A DNA stretch of 64,000 bases. It comes from Leifsonia shinshuensis. Its GTDB lineage: Bacteria; Actinomycetota; Actinomycetes; Actinomycetales; Microbacteriaceae. A model generated the notes under the pieces. It searched no databases, was not told the DNA's origin, and was given only the letters and a program-made list of their open reading frames with translations. The translations under genes and the position numbers were made by a program. The DNA lies in contig NZ_JACCFL010000001.1 in assembly GCF_013410375.1 (NCBI RefSeq), positions 62,001-126,000 of the forward strand. The letters run 5' to 3'. Of the stretch, positions 17,288 to 25,923 are shown piece after piece. Position 1 is the stretch's first letter. Every line of letters begins with the position of its first letter.

Positions 17288-18184
17288 CTACTTTGAGAGA
17301 CTCCAGAAGTGACCGGTCGCGCCCGGGTGCTCGACGGTGATCGTGTGGTCGAGGTCGCGGTAGTCGGTGTCGGTGTTGTGGCCGGCCATCTCGATGGTGA
17401 TCTTGCCGTTCACGTTGTTCACCGCCGAGACGATCTGCACGTGGTCGAGCGAGTTGTTGTTGTTCCAGTCGAACATCACGATGTCGCCGACCTTGATCTT
17501 GTCGCGCTGGTCGAACGAGTACTCGGTGAGTCCCAGCTGCGCCGCGTTCTCGCGGAAGTAGTCGTCCATCGCCGGCACGTAGCCCCACGCCGGGCTCCAG
17601 TCGGCTGCGGCGTCGTGGTTGTACCAGTCGGAGTTCATCTGCCAACCGCGCGCGATCAGGGTCTGGCTGACGAAGTTGGCGCAGTCGCCGCCGACCGGGT
17701 TGAGGTCCCCGTACTCGGCGGTGTTGTAGTCGTTCCAGTGGGCCATCGCGTACGCCAGCTGCCGGTCCACCGGGGTCTGCACCTGGTAGGTGTAGGTCTT
17801 GCCTGCGGTCGGGACGACCTTGCCGTCCGCCGCCGTGACCGTGATCGGCACCGGTCCCGCGGCCCAGTTCGCCGCCTGCGGGACGGCGACCACGACCTTG
17901 TCCGCCGTGGCCTGCGTGACCGGTGCGGGCTGCCCGCCGATCTGGACGGAGGCGACGTGCTGGAGGTCGGTGCCCGCGATCGTGGCCGTGCCTCCCGCGA
18001 CGCTGCCCGCGGCCGGCTCGATGCCCGAGACGATCGCGTTCGTCGGCTGGGCGACCGGCGCCGCGCCCGCGATCGCCTTCATGACCGGTGACGGCTCGCC
18101 TGCGCACCCCGTGAACAGGAGTGCGGCGGCGGCAGCGGTCGCGGCGACGGCGAACACACGGCGGGAACGGCTGAGAGAACTCAT
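17288..18184 (-). CDS. Secreted lipoprotein with TIG domain and amidase (CHAP/NlpC-like) domain
   Basis: 298 residues. The signal peptide ends in lipobox LLFTGC (Cys 27). Residues 48-130 form an IPT/TIG immunoglobulin-like domain (IVSGIEPAAGSVAGGTATIAG). The C-terminal half matches the 'putative amidase domain' family: AYAMAHWNDYNTAEYGDLNP, GGDCANFVSQTLIARGW with likely nucleophile C168, and NSLDHVQIVS with likely H248. It probably cleaves amide bonds in peptidoglycan. It may share a transcript with the VanY-like gene, 69 bp downstream, and is divergent from the DHA2 exporter gene. Confidence 0.82.
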   Translation of the reverse strand: MSSLSRSRRVFAVAATAAAAALLFTGCAGEPSPVMKAIAGAAPVAQPTNAIVSGIEPAAGSVAGGTATIAGTDLQHVASVQIGGQPAPVTQATADKVVVAVPQAANWAAGPVPITVTAADGKVVPTAGKTYTYQVQTPVDRQLAYAMAHWNDYNTAEYGDLNPVGGDCANFVSQTLIARGWQMNSDWYNHDAAADWSPAWGYVPAMDDYFRENAAQLGLTEYSFDQRDKIKVGDIVMFDWNNNNSLDHVQIVSAVNNVNGKITIEMAGHNTDTDYRDLDHTITVEHPGATGHFWSLSK

Positions 18185-18486
18185 ACGACCTTCGGGGATG
18201 ACTCGGAGGGTGACGGGATTCGTCGGCCACGGTACCCCCGGCAGTTATGCGGCACCTGTACGGGGCACACAGGCGCTCCGCGAAAGCCGCTGGGAACCGC
18301 GTCGTCGCGCGGAACTCGCACGACCGTTCGCCCATGGCGAACGAGCCCCCCGAAGGCGTAGTCTCGCGTTGCCGAAAGACTCGCACTGGGTGTAACTTTG
18401 CACTCTCCGCAAAATTCTTTGCCCCACACCGGTGTGACGCTCCGCGTGACGGGCGTCCCCTCACACGACTCTCGACACGGAGACAG
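18185..18486. promoter_or_regulatory. 302-bp divergent control region of the amidase and DHA2 exporter genes
   Basis: No gene is convincing here. For the exporter there is a TTGCCG box (18369-18374), an 18-bp spacer and TAACTT (18393-18398). A perfect 12-bp palindrome CACACCGGTGTG lies at 18425-18436 in the predicted leader, a plausible operator for an unidentified repressor. A Shine-Dalgarno-like GGAGAC precedes the exporter ATG. Confidence 0.5.
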
Positions 18487-20688
18487 ATGTCCAGTCAGAC
18501 CAGCGCGGCAACGGCCGCACCCAAACCGATCATGTCGCACCGGCAGATCCTTTTCGTGATCTTCGGCCTGATGGCCGGCATGTTCCTGTCGGCCCTCGAC
18601 CAGACGGTGGTCGGAACCGCGATCCGCACGATCGGCGACGACCTGCACGGCCTCAGCCAGCAGGCCTGGGTCACCACCGGCTACCTCATCCTCTCGACGA
18701 TCTCGACGCCGATCTACGGCAAGCTCTCGGACATCTTCGGGCGCCGGCCGCTGTTCATCATCGCCATCGGCATCTTCATCGTCGGCTCGATCCTGGCGTC
18801 GTTCTCGACCTCGATGCTCGAGCTCGCGGCGTTCCGCGCCATCCAGGGCCTCGGCGCCGGCGGTCTGATGTCGATGCCGCTCGCGATCATGGGCGACATG
18901 CTCGCCCCGCGCGAGCGCGCCAAATACCAGGGCTACTTCCTCGCGGTCTTCGGCATCTCCAGCCTCATCGGCCCGCTGATCGGCGGGCTGTTCGCCGGCG
19001 CGAACCAGATCCTCTGGATCGCCGGCTGGCGCTGGGTGTTCCTCATCAACGTGCCGATCGGCATCGCCGCGCTGTTCATGGTGCTGCGCTTCCTGCACCT
19101 GCCGAAGCACGACCGCGGCTCCGCGCGCATCGACTGGTGGGGCGCCGCGGGCGTCATCGTCGCCCTCGTCCCGCTGCTCCTCGTGGCCGAGCAGGGTCGT
19201 GACTGGGGCTGGGGCAGCGCCGCATCGATCTCCTGCTACGTGATCGGCGCCGTCGGCATCATCGCCTTCATCTTCATCGAGATGGCGATGAAGGACGACG
19301 CGCTCATCCCGCTCAAGCTGTTCCGCTCCAGCACCTTCTCGATGGCGACCGTCATGGGCGTGCTCGTCGGCTTCGGCATGTTCGGCGCGATGCTGACCCT
19401 CCCGCTCTACCTGCAGATCGTGCTCGGCTCCTCGCCGACCCTGTCGGGCCTGCAGCTCCTCCCGATGATCCTCGGCCTGATGATCTCCTCCATCGCCTCC
19501 GGCCAGATCATCGCCCGCACCGGCCACTACCGGCAGTTCCCGATCATCGGTACCGCGATGCTCGCGGGCGGATTCTTCTACCTGACCTTCCTCAAGTTCG
19601 GCGACTCGTACTGGTTCATCGCCGGCGCGATGCTGCTCATCGGCCTCGGCCTCGGCCAGCTCATGCAGACACTGACCATCGCCAGCCAGAACTCGGTCGG
19701 CCTCCGCGACATGGGTGTGGCCACCAGCGCCTCGACGTTCTTCCGCCAGATCGGTGGAACGCTCGGCACCGCCGTGCTGCTGTCGCTGCTGTTCACGGTG
19801 TTCCCGACGAACATCCAGACCGCTCTGACCGACAAGCCGACGCTGACCAGCGCCCTCGACGCCGCGCTGACCCCGTCGGTCGCCTCGGCGCCGGAGAACA
19901 AGCAGATCATGGAGCAGGCCTACACGCCGATCATCAGCAAGGCGACCGCACGCACGCAGCAGGCGCTGCAGAAGTCGGTCGACGGCGCCAAGGCCGCGGC
20001 CACGCAGGCCGTCGCCGGTCAGGTCGCCGCCGGCCACATCCCGCCCCAGGCCCAGGCCCAGGCGGAGGCCGCCGCCCAGCAGCAGGCGATCCAGACCGCG
20101 GCGACCAAGATCGAGGCGCAGGCCCCGTACGCCAAGGTCGCGAGCGACGGCACGGTCACGCTGGACTTCTCCGACCCGGCTGCGCGCTCCGCCTTCGTGG
20201 ACACGCTCGTGCCCGTCGTGCAGACGCAGCTCAAGAAGGGCACCGGCACGAACGACACTTCCGCCACGAACGACACGTCCTTCTTGAACAACGCCGACCC
20301 GCGGCTCTCGAAGCCGTTCCTGGTCGCGTTCAACAACTCGGCCGTGCAGGTCTACTGGGTCGCGATGTTCGTGGTCCTCGTGGCGTTCATCCTGTCGCTG
20401 TTCTTCAAGACCCCGCCGCTGCGGGCGAAGTCGGCGCTGCAGGAGGCCGCGGACGCCAGCGCGGAGGCGGCAGCCGCCCGCGAGGGCGCAGAGGCCGGCG
20501 AGCGCCAGCCGGTCCCGGTGGGGGCGATGGCCTCGGCCGGGCCCGACGCCGCCGCCCGCGAGGAGCTCGAGGAGACCGACCTCGGCCTGATCGCGAGCCG
20601 GGTGGCCGGCGAGACCGGCGCGCTCATCGAGCCGGTCGTTGACACGGCGTCGGTCGCCGCCCAGCGGCCGCGGCCGGCGGTCGACTGA
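18487..20688 (+). CDS. DHA2-family MFS drug exporter (14 spans) with large extracytoplasmic insert
   Basis: 733 residues against about 500 for most DHA2 exporters. The start region carries [20 protein letters not shown], the D1-type motif of the family, then [13 protein letters not shown] (motif A), [14 protein letters not shown] and GPLIGGLF (motif C). Between the last two membrane spans (about 441-620) there is an extra domain of some 180 residues, rich in Ala, Gln and Lys, with a likely helical part ([20 protein letters not shown]). The C-terminal 90 residues are acidic and cytoplasmic, including [10 protein letters not shown], which is nearly repeated at the end of the unrelated MFS at 35246. 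It probably exports drugs or lipids. Confidence 0.9.
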   Translation: MSSQTSAATAAPKPIMSHRQILFVIFGLMAGMFLSALDQTVVGTAIRTIGDDLHGLSQQAWVTTGYLILSTISTPIYGKLSDIFGRRPLFIIAIGIFIVGSILASFSTSMLELAAFRAIQGLGAGGLMSMPLAIMGDMLAPRERAKYQGYFLAVFGISSLIGPLIGGLFAGANQILWIAGWRWVFLINVPIGIAALFMVLRFLHLPKHDRGSARIDWWGAAGVIVALVPLLLVAEQGRDWGWGSAASISCYVIGAVGIIAFIFIEMAMKDDALIPLKLFRSSTFSMATVMGVLVGFGMFGAMLTLPLYLQIVLGSSPTLSGLQLLPMILGLMISSIASGQIIARTGHYRQFPIIGTAMLAGGFFYLTFLKFGDSYWFIAGAMLLIGLGLGQLMQTLTIASQNSVGLRDMGVATSASTFFRQIGGTLGTAVLLSLLFTVFPTNIQTALTDKPTLTSALDAALTPSVASAPENKQIMEQAYTPIISKATARTQQALQKSVDGAKAAATQAVAGQVAAGHIPPQAQAQAEAAAQQQAIQTAATKIEAQAPYAKVASDGTVTLDFSDPAARSAFVDTLVPVVQTQLKKGTGTNDTSATNDTSFLNNADPRLSKPFLVAFNNSAVQVYWVAMFVVLVAFILSLFFKTPPLRAKSALQEAADASAEAAAAREGAEAGERQPVPVGAMASAGPDAAAREELEETDLGLIASRVAGETGALIEPVVDTASVAAQRPRPAVD

Positions 20689-20700
20689 CGCCGGAGCGGA

Positions 20701-22047
20701 TCAGTCCACCTCACCGACGGAACGGCCGTCGCCCACCCGGGCGGCGGCCGTTCCGCCGTCCGCGCCCGCGGCCGCCGGCGGCACCCGCCGCAGCACGAGC
20801 GGGGTCACGACGCCGTGCAGCACGATGCTGCCCACCACCGTCAGCACGGTCACGCTGAGCACGTCCCCGCTGTCGCTGTCCGGGAGGTGGTTGTACGCGA
20901 GCAGGCCGAACACGATCGACGCGGTGCCGCGCGGACCGATCAGCCCGATGTAGGTGCGCTCCCGCCAGGTCACGGGTGAGCCGAGCATGGACACGTAGAC
21001 CGGCACGGCCCGGAACAGCGTGAGCGCCAGCACGGCGATCACCAGCACCCGCCAGTCGATGCCCTCCACGATCACCGCCGTCGTCATCCCGCCGAGGATG
21101 AACCAGACGAAGTCGGACGCGACCTTGCTGGCCTCCTCGACCAGCAGCAGCTCGTCCTCCGGGACCGCCCGCAGCTCGCGGCGGCGGGTGCGGGTGACGC
21201 GGAACATCACGCCGGCGACGAACGCCGCGACGAAACCGTTCGCGTCCACGTCGTGCAGCGTCGCGACTCCATAGGTCAGCAGCGGCGCGATCAGCATCAC
21301 GAAGCGGATGCCGGAGGCCGTCGCCCAGCCCCGGTCGGCGGCCCACCGGGTGAGGAGCCCGAGGACCCCGCCGATCAGGATGCCCACCACGATCGCGACG
21401 ACGGTGGCGGGCACCGCTCCGAAGAACGCGTAGGCGGCGTCGGAGAGGTTCTTCTCGACCTCCTTCTCGCCCGCGCCGGAGAGCTGCGTGCCGGTGTTCG
21501 CCACCTTCAAGATGCTCGGCAGCGCGACGGCGATCGCGACCGACATCGCGAACAGCGGCGAGATGAGGCCGTCGTTGTAGCCGCTCTCCACGTTCAGGAT
21601 CTGCCGCACCCGCGCCGGGATGCGCGACGACCGCAGCAGTGCGGTGGCGGGCGCGAAGTCGGTGGGCATCACGATGCAGGCGATCACGATCAGCACGAAC
21701 ACGTTGAGCGAGGGCAGCAGCCAGCCGCCGGTCAGCACCACGAGCACGAGGGAGAGCGGCAGCGCGATCAGCACCAGCCGTGCGAGCGACCGGCCCTGGC
21801 CGCCGAAGATGCCGCCGCGCACCTCGCACGCGTCCACGAACAGCAGCACCGCGAGGATCAGCTCCACGACGTGCTGGGCGACATCGCTGTCGATCGCCGC
21901 CGTGAAGCCCTTCACGTCCACGAGGACGACGAGGGAGCCGAGCGCCGCGAGCGCGGCCGGCCCGGCGATCCCGAACCGCTCGAAGCGGTGCGCGACGAGC
22001 GACCAGAGCGCGACCGCGGCCAGCCCGACGAGGATGATGACCGGCAT
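20701..22047 (-). CDS. Cation:proton antiporter (NhaP/CPA1-type)
   Basis: 448 residues from the ATG at 22047, with GGGAGGTG about 6 nt upstream. It has 12-13 hydrophobic segments. Typical elements are VVELILAVLLFVDACEVRGG, IACIVMPTDFAPATALL (in place of the TDP motif), ILNVESGYNDGLISPLFAM with the conserved ESG-x-ND of CPA1 antiporters, and YIGLIGPRGTASIVFGLLAY. It exchanges Na+ or K+ for protons across the membrane in pH and salt balance. Upstream lies the palindrome array and the tetR gene. Convergent with the DHA2 gene, 12 bp apart. Confidence 0.9.
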   Translation of the reverse strand: MPVIILVGLAAVALWSLVAHRFERFGIAGPAALAALGSLVVLVDVKGFTAAIDSDVAQHVVELILAVLLFVDACEVRGGIFGGQGRSLARLVLIALPLSLVLVVLTGGWLLPSLNVFVLIVIACIVMPTDFAPATALLRSSRIPARVRQILNVESGYNDGLISPLFAMSVAIAVALPSILKVANTGTQLSGAGEKEVEKNLSDAAYAFFGAVPATVVAIVVGILIGGVLGLLTRWAADRGWATASGIRFVMLIAPLLTYGVATLHDVDANGFVAAFVAGVMFRVTRTRRRELRAVPEDELLLVEEASKVASDFVWFILGGMTTAVIVEGIDWRVLVIAVLALTLFRAVPVYVSMLGSPVTWRERTYIGLIGPRGTASIVFGLLAYNHLPDSDSGDVLSVTVLTVVGSIVLHGVVTPLVLRRVPPAAAGADGGTAAARVGDGRSVGEVD

Positions 22048-22142
22048 CCGCACACCTCCCCTGCTCGCCACGGGCCGCGACCAGTCTGGACCCCGCCCGC
22101 CGCCGAGCGCCAGGCCACGCCCACCCGCCGTTGGGCGCGACG

Positions 22143-22463
22143 ACATTCGTGCCGAATGTGGGGAAAGGCCGCGCGAAACGCGACATTCGTGCCGAATGCG
22201 CACCTGAGCACCGGCGGCGAGTCCCGCATGACATTCGTGCCGAATGTCGTGGATGCTTGCGCGCGACGCGACATTCGTGCCGAATGTGTGTTTTGCTGCC
22301 GCGGGAGTAGGCGCCACGCCATTCGTGCCGAATGTGGGGAAAGGCCGCGCGAAACGCGACATTCGTGCCGAATGTGCACCTGAGCACCGGCGGCGAGTCC
22401 CGCATGACATTCGTGCCGAATGTCGCGAATAGTCGCGCGAGAGGCGACATTCGTGCCGAATGT
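22143..22463. repeat. Array of eight 17-bp palindromes with alternating 40/48-bp period
   Basis: The unit ACATTCGTGCCGAATGT (7-bp arms, TGC centre; often extended to CGACATTCG/CGAATGTCG) starts at 22143, 22183, 22231, 22271, 22319, 22359, 22407 and 22447. The steps are 40, 48, 40, 48, 40, 48, 40. So it is four modules of palindrome-23 bp-palindrome, separated by 31 bp. The 23-bp and 31-bp fillers of modules 1 and 3 are identical (22160-22182 = 22336-22358, and 22200-22230 = 22376-22406), which shows a 176-bp duplication; the other fillers differ. Unit 2 ends in C and unit 5 begins with C, each one base off. It fills the gap between the tetR stop and the antiporter start. Each unit can form a hairpin. 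Confidence 0.9.
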
Positions 22464-22470
22464 CGCGGGG

Positions 22471-23064
22471 TCAGAGGGCGGTGAGGAGGTCCACGGCGAG
22501 GGCGCGGGCGTCGCGGAGGCGGCGGCGGTCGGCCTCCAGGCCCGAGCGGACGAGGGCGCCGTTCAGGACGTACGACAGGTGCTGCGCCGTCCGCTCCGCG
22601 TGCGCGCGATCGGTCAGCTCGCGGAGTCCCGCTGCCAGGATGCCGTCGACCTCGGCGAGGTGGCGCCGCACGAGCTCGCGGCCGGGGTCGCCGAACGGCA
22701 GCTCGGCGGCGGCGTTGAGCAGGCCACTGCCGCGGTAGCCGGGCTCCGGCGCCAGGGCGGCCTGGTCGAGGTAGGCGTCGAAGACCGCGAGGATGCGCGT
22801 GAGCGGGTCGGGCGTACGGCGGGCGCGGCGGGCGTAGAGGGCGAGCCACTCGGCGTGCCGCGCCTCCAGGGAGGCCGCGACGAGCGCCGACTTCGACGCG
22901 AAGTTGTTGTAGAGGCTCATCTTGGCCACGCCGGCGTCGGCGGTGATCGCGTCGATGCCGGTGGCCGCGATCCCGTCGGCGTAGAACCTCCGGGCGGCCG
23001 CTTCGAGGATCCGGCGGCGCGCCGTGCCGGTGCGCGCGCCCGTATTGCGCGGCGACTCCGCCAT
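22471..23064 (-). CDS. TetR-family transcriptional regulator
   Basis: 197 residues from the ATG at 23064 with GAGGAGGG 7 nt upstream. The N-terminal helix-turn-helix is RRRILEAAARRFYADGIAAT, ADAGVAKMSLYNNFASK, typical of TetR proteins; the rest is the ligand-binding dimer domain. A TATCTAGGTA near-palindrome with a second TATCTA lies at 23079-23102, just upstream, and may be its own operator. The next gene downstream is the antiporter, but the palindrome array separates them, so cotranscription is uncertain. The inducer and targets are unknown. Confidence 0.9.
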   Translation of the reverse strand: MAESPRNTGARTGTARRRILEAAARRFYADGIAATGIDAITADAGVAKMSLYNNFASKSALVAASLEARHAEWLALYARRARRTPDPLTRILAVFDAYLDQAALAPEPGYRGSGLLNAAAELPFGDPGRELVRRHLAEVDGILAAGLRELTDRAHAERTAQHLSYVLNGALVRSGLEADRRRLRDARALAVDLLTAL

Positions 23065-23078
23065 CGGCGCCCTCCTCT

Positions 23079-23102
23079 TATCTAGGTAGGGCAGTCTATC
23101 TA
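23079..23102. promoter_or_regulatory. Possible tetR operator
   Basis: TATCTAGGTA (23079-23088) is nearly self-complementary, and TATCTA recurs at 23097-23102. The site lies 15 bp upstream of the tetR start on the minus strand, the usual place for an autoregulatory site. This is inference from position and symmetry only. Confidence 0.35.
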
Positions 23103-23206
23103 AAAGACCACCTTCCGAGGTCACGATTCGATCACGGCAGTGCTCGACGCTCCGCAGAATCCCGCGCATTTCGCCGTCACTGCAACAAATGCCGCCGTTT
23201 CAACGA

Positions 23207-23309
23207 TGAGAGCGCGATCACAGTGCCGCTTGACAACGCGCTCGCCCTCGATCTACATTCTCAGGCAACCCGTGAGAGCGCTCTCACGGCCTTCAAAGAG
23301 AGCGCTCTC
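23207..23309 (+). promoter_or_regulatory. Promoter and LacI-type operators of the beta-glucoside operon
   Basis: TTGACA (23230-23235), an 18-bp spacer and TACATT (23254-23259) form a near-consensus promoter. The 18-bp perfect palindrome CGTGAGAGCGCTCTCACG lies at 23271-23288, at or just after the expected start of transcription. A second, GAGAGCGCTCTC, lies at 23298-23309. A third, poorer copy TGAGAGCGCGATCA (23207-23220) lies upstream of the -35. The core matches the CebR/CelR operator TGGGAGCGCTCCCA of Streptomyces and Thermobifida except for one symmetric change in each arm (GGG to GAG). The obvious ligand is the LacI protein encoded at 28439. Confidence 0.85.
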
Positions 23310-23356
23310 ACCGGTCTCATCGACCAGCACGAAAACCACGCACAAGGGAGTGATCC

Positions 23357-24682
23357 GTGAAGCTTTCACGACGCACCACGGTCGCAGCGGCAGTCGCCGC
23401 CACGGCCTCGTTCGCCCTCCTCGCGACAGGCTGCTCAGCGAGCGGCAGTGACGCGGGGAGCAGTTCGAACCCCATCACGCTGACCGTCACCACGTTCGGC
23501 ACGATGGGCTTCGACAAGCTCTACTCGCAGTACGAGAAGGAGCACCCGGGCATCACGATCAAGGCGACCAACATCGACACCGGTGACAACGCCCTGACCG
23601 ACTGGCAGACCAAGGAGGCCGCCGGCAGCGGGCTCCCCGACGTCCAGGCCGTCGAGGAGGGCTGGCTCTCCAAGGTCATGCAGGTCTCCGACCAGTTCAA
23701 CGACCTCAAGGACTACGGCGCCAACGACATCAAGAGCCGCTGGGTCGACTGGAAGCTGAAGCAGGCCACCGACAAGAACGGCCGCATCATCGGCTACGGC
23801 ACCGACATCGGACCGGAGGGCCTCTGCTACAACGGCAAGCTCTTCGCCGCGGCCGGACTGCCCAGCGACCGCGACTCCGTCGCCAAGCTGTTCGGCGGCG
23901 CCAACGCCACCTGGGACGACTACTTCAAGGTCGGCGAGCAGTACAAGGCGGCCACCGGCAAGGCGTTCTACGACCAGTCCGGCTTCATCTGGAACGCCAT
24001 GGTGAACCAGCAGCCCGAGGGCTACTACACCAAGGACGGCAAGCTCAACATCCAGAACAACAGCACCCTCAAGTCGCTGTGGAGCAAGCTGGCCGCCGGA
24101 GCCGCCGCGGGTCTCTCCTCCAACCAGACCCAGTGGGACTGGGGCAAGGGCAAGGCCTTCACCGACGGCTCGTTCGCCACGTTCGTCTGCCCGGGCTGGA
24201 TGCTGGGCGTCGTGCAGGGCCAGGTCAAGGCCGGCGGCGGCGACGCCTCCACCGGGTGGGACTTCGCGAACGTCTTCCCGGGCGGCGCGGCCAACTGGGG
24301 CGGCTCGTTCCTGACGGTCCCGAAGCAGTCCAAGCACCCGAAGGAGGCCGCGGCTCTCGCCGCCTGGCTGACCACCGCCAAGTCGCAGGTCGCCACCTTC
24401 CAGGCGGCCGGCACGTTCCCGTCCGTCACCGCGGCGCAGTCCGACCCCGGAGTGACCGGCGCGAGCGACCTGACGAAGTTCTTCAACAACGCCCCTGTCG
24501 GCCAGATCCTGGCGGAGCGCGCGAAGGGCGTCGTCGCCCAGTACAAGGGACCGGACGACTCGGTCATCCAGTCCCAGGTGTTCGGCCCGTCCGTGCAGCA
24601 GCTCGACTCGGGCAAGGCCAACGGGGATCAGGCCTGGGCCAACGCGATGAAGCTGCTCGACCAGCTCGTCGTCAACAAGTAG
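23357..24682 (+). CDS. Sugar ABC transporter substrate-binding lipoprotein (CebE-like)
   Basis: 441 residues. The signal peptide ends in ALLATGC, giving a lipidated Cys at about residue 26. The body is a family 1 solute-binding protein (LTVTTFGTMGFDKLYSQYEK, then GLPDVQAVEEGW, YGTDIGPEGLCYNGKLF, FLTVPKQSKHPKEAAALAAWL). It binds an oligosaccharide outside the membrane and passes it to the two permeases that follow. No ATPase gene is present in the operon, as is usual for actinobacterial CUT1 systems that share the MsiK-type ATPase. Gene order with a GH1 enzyme and a CebR-type operator suggests cellobiose or another beta-glucoside. The start has AAGGGAG upstream. Confidence 0.9.
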   Translation: MKLSRRTTVAAAVAATASFALLATGCSASGSDAGSSSNPITLTVTTFGTMGFDKLYSQYEKEHPGITIKATNIDTGDNALTDWQTKEAAGSGLPDVQAVEEGWLSKVMQVSDQFNDLKDYGANDIKSRWVDWKLKQATDKNGRIIGYGTDIGPEGLCYNGKLFAAAGLPSDRDSVAKLFGGANATWDDYFKVGEQYKAATGKAFYDQSGFIWNAMVNQQPEGYYTKDGKLNIQNNSTLKSLWSKLAAGAAAGLSSNQTQWDWGKGKAFTDGSFATFVCPGWMLGVVQGQVKAGGGDASTGWDFANVFPGGAANWGGSFLTVPKQSKHPKEAAALAAWLTTAKSQVATFQAAGTFPSVTAAQSDPGVTGASDLTKFFNNAPVGQILAERAKGVVAQYKGPDDSVIQSQVFGPSVQQLDSGKANGDQAWANAMKLLDQLVVNK

Positions 24683-24696
24683 GACACCTCACCGAT

Positions 24697-24727
24697 CGGG
24701 CCCCGCTGCTGTCGGCGGCGGGGCCCG
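24697..24727 (+). terminator. Strong GC hairpin after the binding-protein gene
   Basis: CGGGCCCCGC (24697-24706) pairs perfectly with GCGGGGCCCG (24718-24727) across an 11-nt loop, 15 bp after the binding-protein stop. There is no T-run, so it likely stabilises the upstream mRNA or terminates only partly, giving more binding protein than permease, a common arrangement in such operons. Confidence 0.7.
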
Positions 24728-24792
24728 AACCCTCACCTGAGCCATCCGCTCCACCCCGCTCCGCTCCACACCCTCCCCTCATGGAGAACCGC

Positions 24793-25923
24793 ATGACCAC
24801 CGTCACCCGCACACCGGAAGCCGCGCCCGCCGCGGCCGGGCGCGACCGCGACGACCGCCGGGCACTCACCTTCAAGCAGAAGCTCAGCCGCTTCGACGTC
24901 AAGGCCTCGCCGTACTTCTACGTCGCGCCGTTCTTCGTGCTCTTCGCCCTCGTCGGCCTGTTCCCGCTGATCTACACGTTCGTCGTCTCGCTCAACAACT
25001 GGAACCTGCTCACCGGTCCCGGCCCGTGGGTCGGCTTCGCCAACTACGTCACCGAGCTGAAGGACCCGTTCTTCTGGAACTCGCTCTTCAACACGGTCAG
25101 CATCTTCCTGCTCTCCGCGATCCCGCAGCTGATCGCCGCTGTGTTCATCGCCGCGATCCTGGACCAGAACATCCGGGCCAAGACCTTCTGGCGGATGAGC
25201 GTGCTCCTCCCCTACGTCGTCACCCCCGTCGCCGTCACGCTGATCTTCTCGAGCGCATTCGACGAGAAGTACGGGCTGATCAACAACATGCTTCAGGCGG
25301 TCGGGCTGCACCCGATCATGTGGAAGACCGAGACGCTCCCCTCGCACATCGCGATCGCGACGATGGTCAACTGGCGCTGGACCGGGTACAACGCGCTCAT
25401 CCTCCTCGCAGCGATGCAGGCGGTGCCGCGCGACATCCACGAGTCCGCCGCCCTCGACGGAGCGGGATCGTTCCGGCGGTTCTTCTCGATCACGCTGCCG
25501 AGCATCCGCCCAACGATGATCTTCGTGATCATCACGGCCACCATCGGCGGCCTGCAGATCTTCACCGAGCCCAAGCTGTTCAACCCGTCCAGCGCCGTGC
25601 CGGGCGGCCCGCAGCGGCAGTACCAGACCACCGTGCTCTACCTGTGGGACATGGCGTTCAACCGGCAGAACTTCGGCCGGGCGTCCGCGATCGCCTGGAT
25701 GCTGTTCCTCATCATCGTGGTGTTCGGCGTGCTGAACTTCCTCATCTCGCGCCGGATCGCCTCCACCGAGGCGCGAGTGCACCGGTCGCGGACGGCCAAG
25801 CGGCTGGCGCGGAGCCGGGCGGCCGGCGCCGGGGGCACCCCGACCGAGACCGACGCCGAGCCCGCGGCGAGCGCCGAGGGCGACCTCGCGCTGGCCGCGG
25901 CGAGCGAGGAGAAGAACGTATGA
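24793..25923 (+). CDS. Sugar ABC transporter permease 1 (CebF-like)
   Basis: 376 residues from the ATG at 24793 (GGAGA 6 nt upstream); an in-frame ATG at 24781 has no site. Six membrane spans, the first PYFYVAPFFVLFALVGLFPL. The EAA loop that contacts the ATPase is ESAALDGAGSFRRFFSITLP. The C-terminus has an unusual tail of about 50 residues, rich in Ala, Glu and Arg, after the last span. It forms the membrane channel with the next permease, whose ATG overlaps its stop codon (ATGA). Confidence 0.92.
   Translation: MTTVTRTPEAAPAAAGRDRDDRRALTFKQKLSRFDVKASPYFYVAPFFVLFALVGLFPLIYTFVVSLNNWNLLTGPGPWVGFANYVTELKDPFFWNSLFNTVSIFLLSAIPQLIAAVFIAAILDQNIRAKTFWRMSVLLPYVVTPVAVTLIFSSAFDEKYGLINNMLQAVGLHPIMWKTETLPSHIAIATMVNWRWTGYNALILLAAMQAVPRDIHESAALDGAGSFRRFFSITLPSIRPTMIFVIITATIGGLQIFTEPKLFNPSSAVPGGPQRQYQTTVLYLWDMAFNRQNFGRASAIAWMLFLIIVVFGVLNFLISRRIASTEARVHRSRTAKRLARSRAAGAGGTPTETDAEPAASAEGDLALAAASEEKNV

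Noticed and set aside
22143..22463. CRISPR array
   Set aside because: Units are 17-bp palindromes, fillers have two fixed lengths and recur, and there are no cas genes in the window.
22100..22470. Open frames reading through the palindrome array on both strands
   Set aside because: They exist because the palindrome lacks stop codons in most frames; the peptides are low-complexity repeats without start sites.
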